A stretch of 7,693 nucleotides of DNA from positions 1 to 7,693 of the forward strand of contig CAYUIG010000086.1 in the NCBI GenBank assembly GCA_964444685.1. The letters are read 5' to 3'. Shown piece by piece: positions 6,725 through 7,693 of the stretch; position 1 is the stretch's first letter, and each line of letters opens with the position of its first letter. This DNA comes from CAYUIG01 sp964444685. Its GTDB lineage: Bacteria; Gemmatimonadota; Gemmatimonadetes; Longimicrobiales; RSA9. The notes under the pieces were generated by a model. That model was not told where the DNA came from, did no database searches, and worked only from the letters and a program-made list of their open reading frames with translations. The position numbers were made by a program, and so were the translations under genes.

Positions 6725-7693
6725 ATGAACTACAATTTCACGGATCGTGTGCGGAAGGTGCTGGCGATGGCGCGCGAGGAGGCGATCCGCCTCCAGCACG
6801 ACTACGTCGGCACGGAGCACATCCTCCTGGGCCTGATCCGAGAGGGGGAGGGCGTGGCTGCGGCCGTGCTCATGAACCTCAACGTCGACCTGGAGCAGAT
6901 CCACGAGCGGATCGAGGAGTCGGTCCGCAAGGGGAAGGCGACCATCGCGCTCGGTGAGCTGCCCTATACGTCGCGCGCCAAGAAGGTGCTCGAGTACGCG
7001 ATGGCCGAGGCGCGCGAGCTCAACCACTCCTACGTCGGCACCGAGCACCTGCTGCTCGGCCTGCTGCGCGAAGAGAAGGGGATCGCTGCGCAGGTGCTGA
7101 ACTCCCTCGGCGTCACGCTCGAGGACGCGCGCGCTGAGACGCTCAAGCTGCTGGGCAGCGACGTGAATCCGTCGCAGCCGGGCGGCGGGTCGAGCGGTGG
7201 CGCGGCCAGCACCAAGACGGAGAAGAAGTCGAAGACGCCCGCACTCGATCACTTCTGCCGTGACCTGACCGAGCTGGCGCGCGAAGGCAAGCTGGACCCG
7301 ACCATCGGCCGCGAGAAGGAGATCGAGCGGGTGATGGAGGTGCTCAGCCGTCGCAAGAAGAACAACCCGGTGCTGATCGGCGAGCCGGGCGTGGGCAAGA
7401 CGGCGATCGTCGAGGGACTGGCGCAGATGATCGCGCGCGGCGAGGTGGCCGACAGCCTGAAGGACCATCGCGTCCTCGCGCTCGACATGGCCGCCGTCAT
7501 CGCCGGCACCAAGTACCGCGGCCAGTTCGAGGAGCGGCTCAAGGCGATCATGAACGAGATCGCCCAGAACCGCAACATCATCCTGTTCATCGACGAGCTG
7601 CACACGCTCGTCGGGGCCGGTGCGGCCGAAGGTGCGATCGACGCCTCGAACATGCTGAAGCCCGCGCTCGCGCGCGGCGAGCTGCAGTGCGTC
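6725..7693 (+). CDS. clpC: ClpC, AAA+ unfoldase of the Clp protease (5' part)
   Basis: ClpC unfolds tagged proteins and feeds them to the ClpP peptidase. The window holds the first 323 codons, still open at the edge; full ClpC is usually about 810-850 residues. Two Clp_N repeats (about 4-60 and 78-140) each carry YVGTEH, with Glu31 and Glu107 at the positions that bind phosphoarginine in B. subtilis ClpC (Glu32 and Glu106). A Gly/Ser/Lys-rich linker (about 146-172) leads to the first AAA+ domain, with Walker A GEPGVGKT at 219-226, the pore-loop segment GTKYRGQFEERL, and Walker B ending in Asp290-Glu291 of FIDELH. The start at ATG 6725 is 33 bases after mcsB, with TGAGGG at 6715-6720 only four bases before it. 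ClpA or ClpB are less likely given the double GTEH repeats and mcsAB next door; the ClpC middle domain lies beyond the edge. Confidence 0.95.
   Translation, partial: MNYNFTDRVRKVLAMAREEAIRLQHDYVGTEHILLGLIREGEGVAAAVLMNLNVDLEQIHERIEESVRKGKATIALGELPYTSRAKKVLEYAMAEARELNHSYVGTEHLLLGLLREEKGIAAQVLNSLGVTLEDARAETLKLLGSDVNPSQPGGGSSGGAASTKTEKKSKTPALDHFCRDLTELAREGKLDPTIGREKEIERVMEVLSRRKKNNPVLIGEPGVGKTAIVEGLAQMIARGEVADSLKDHRVLALDMAAVIAGTKYRGQFEERLKAIMNEIAQNRNIILFIDELHTLVGAGAAEGAIDASNMLKPALARGELQCV

Noticed and set aside
6113..7603. A 496-codon open frame on the - strand opposite mcsB and clpC
   Set aside because: It spans two conserved + strand genes and their junction, and its product looks like a codon-bias shadow. 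clpC itself is open to the window edge on the + strand.

Overview
The window is a dense, GC-rich stretch of bacterial chromosome in which every supported gene is on the + strand. It holds no tRNA, rRNA, insertion sequence, CRISPR array or sign of recent transfer. The only gap longer than about 35 bases is the 93 bases before prfB (324-416), and no stretch of 300 bases lacks a gene. LolC/LolD-type lipoprotein-export genes point to a diderm (Gram-negative) cell, while McsA, McsB and ClpC are best known from Firmicutes. High GC, a diderm envelope and the order prfB-lysS-lolC-lolD-mcsA-mcsB-clpC together suggest Gemmatimonadota. That is an inference from gene content and order, not from a database search.

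Layout: (1) 1-323 is the 3' end of an unrecognised gene: a Pro/Ala-rich linker followed by a charged helical domain of about 75 residues. (2) 324-416 carries a plausible sigma70-type promoter, a strong GC hairpin and a perfect AGGAGG ribosome-binding site, so a new transcription unit probably begins here. (3) 417-1521 is prfB (release factor 2), read through an in-frame TGA by the classical +1 programmed frameshift. (4) 1530-3050 is lysS (lysyl-tRNA synthetase). (5) 3055-4305 and 4298-5074 are a LolC/LolE-family permease and its LolD ATPase. (6) 5079-5573, 5570-6691 and 6725 to the window edge are mcsA, mcsB and the 5' part of clpC, the protein-arginine phosphorylation and degradation module.

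The genes from prfB to mcsB are separated by no more than 8 bases or overlap by up to 8 bases, and clpC follows after 33 bases, so the set looks like one translationally coupled operon. It joins translation (RF2, LysRS), outer-membrane lipoprotein release (LolC/D) and protein quality control (McsA/McsB marking proteins with phosphoarginine, ClpC unfolding them for ClpP). The repressor gene ctsR, which heads the mcsA-mcsB-clpC operon in Firmicutes, is absent, and I saw no CtsR or CIRCE operator.

No wholly new system is evident. The points most worth a second look are the textbook RF2 frameshift element, the ctsR-less phosphoarginine module fused to a lol operon, a changed first residue in the putative phosphoarginine-binding motif of McsB, the single Lol permease, and an identical 11-base stop/start junction used twice in the operon.
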